Of a stretch of 14,546 nt of DNA, positions 13,874-14,546 are shown piece after piece. Below the pieces are notes generated by a model, which was given only the letters and a program-made list of their open reading frames with translations, was not told the origin of the DNA and searched no databases. The stretch is taken from positions 1 through 14,546 of the forward strand of contig CAMURW010000008.1 in NCBI GenBank assembly GCA_947097635.1, read 5' to 3'. The DNA is from an uncultured Bacteroidales bacterium. GTDB lineage: Bacteria > Bacteroidota > Bacteroidia > Bacteroidales > P3. Every line of letters begins with the position of its first letter. Positions within the stretch are counted from its first letter, which is position 1. A program made the translations under genes and the position numbers.

Positions 13874-14546
13874 ATGCTCCTCAACACACATGGTATCGTA
13901 CTTCACACCGTTGACTACTCGGAGACGAGCGTCGTCGCTAAGATTTTCACTCGGCAGTTAGGGGAGCGTAGCTACCTCGTAAAAGGGGTGAACAAAGCAC
14001 GCAGCCGCACGAAGCGTAACCTGCTGCAACCCCTCAGCTATCTGAACATGACGGTGTACGAAAACAACCGTCGGCAACTGCAATACATCAAAGAGATGCA
14101 ACTGGCGCGCCATCTCACCGACTGTGCCACCGACAGCGTTAAGACCTCCATACTCTTCTTCATGAACGAGGTGCTGTATAAGACCATCAAGGAGGAGGAA
14201 CCCAACCCTCAGCTGTTCGACTACGTGGTGCAGCAGATGGAGCATCTGAATGCCACCGTGGAACCGCTGGGCAACTATCCCATCATCTTCCTCCTGCGCC
14301 TCACACGCTATCTGGGCATCGAGCCCAGGAACAACTATAGCCGCATGGAACCCTGCTTCCATCTGCGCGACGGGTGCTTCCTGTCGCCCCCCACGCACTG
14401 GACGAACCCCTGCGAGAGGGACTACTATCTGGAAGAGAGCATCAGTGCCGTGCTGCATCACTTCCAGAATGCAGCCAGGAACGACGTTCCCTATCCCGTC
14501 CTGGGTGTCGAAAAACGGCGTGCGCTCACCGACCTGCTGGTAAAAT
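13874..14546 (+). CDS. recO: DNA repair protein RecO, 3' end missing
   Basis: The first 224 codons of recO. The gene leaves the window at the right edge, probably within about 20 codons of its stop, as RecO is usually about 240 aa. The N-terminal OB-fold is clear: TEG-like opening NTHGIVLHTVDYSETSVVAK at 4-23, IFTRQLGERSYLVKGVNKAR at 24-43, and KRNLLQPLSYLNM at 47-59. The helical C-terminal domain follows, with FLLRLTRYLGIEPR at 139-152. The cysteines at 161, 168 and 180 do not form the CxxC pairs of zinc-binding RecO, so the zinc site appears degenerate. RecO loads RecA onto SSB-coated single-stranded DNA with RecR in the cytoplasm. It starts 75 bases after porZ. The start fits the family's usual N-terminus. 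Confidence 0.95.
   Translation, partial: MLLNTHGIVLHTVDYSETSVVAKIFTRQLGERSYLVKGVNKARSRTKRNLLQPLSYLNMTVYENNRRQLQYIKEMQLARHLTDCATDSVKTSILFFMNEVLYKTIKEEEPNPQLFDYVVQQMEHLNATVEPLGNYPIIFLLRLTRYLGIEPRNNYSRMEPCFHLRDGCFLSPPTHWTNPCERDYYLEESISAVLHHFQNAARNDVPYPVLGVEKRRALTDLLVK

Overview
The window reads as chromosomal core DNA of a member of the Bacteroidota, most likely order Bacteroidales. The evidence is a type IX secretion component (PorZ with its C-terminal sorting-type domain), a DUF4301 protein, a ferredoxin-dependent 2-oxoacid oxidoreductase cluster, promoters of the Bacteroidota form TTTG/TAnnTTTG, AT-rich leaders with poor Shine-Dalgarno sequences, and lipoproteins with relaxed lipoboxes. Coding DNA is clearly GC-richer than the spacers. 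I see no transposase, integrase, phage gene, CRISPR array, tRNA or rRNA.

Minus strand, positions 1-3773, read right to left: a cyclophilin-type peptidyl-prolyl isomerase lipoprotein; pheS; folB; then, behind its own promoter, a vorD-vorB-vorA type cluster (ferredoxin, alpha subunit, and the start of the beta subunit, cut by the window edge). The cluster would oxidise 2-oxoacids to acyl-CoA with reduction of ferredoxin, an anaerobe's pathway.

Plus strand, 3854-8004: a small unknown lipoprotein divergent from the isomerase; a perfect 40-bp palindrome; a DUF4301 protein whose motif order resembles UDP-sugar pyrophosphorylases; an unrecognised 47-aa basic protein that has its own near-consensus promoter and a strong intrinsic terminator; a NUDIX hydrolase; and an exported DNA/RNA non-specific nuclease. 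A 471-bp gene-free stretch follows (8005-8475) with a five-copy 11-bp tandem repeat.

Plus strand, 8476-14546: an unrecognised 268-aa protein with a likely conserved C-terminal domain, then gmk (guanylate kinase), mreC and mreD (rod-shape/elongasome), porZ (type IX secretion attachment complex) and recO (recombination mediator, cut at the right edge). These are closely spaced and may be co-transcribed. The mreC-mreD pair has no mreB before it and no penicillin-binding protein 2/rodA after it, which is an unusual setting.

The best leads are the 47-aa gene, the pyrophosphorylase-like reading of DUF4301, the 40-bp palindrome, the 11-bp minisatellite and the mreCD-porZ linkage. I do not see a clear new multi-gene defence or mobile system.
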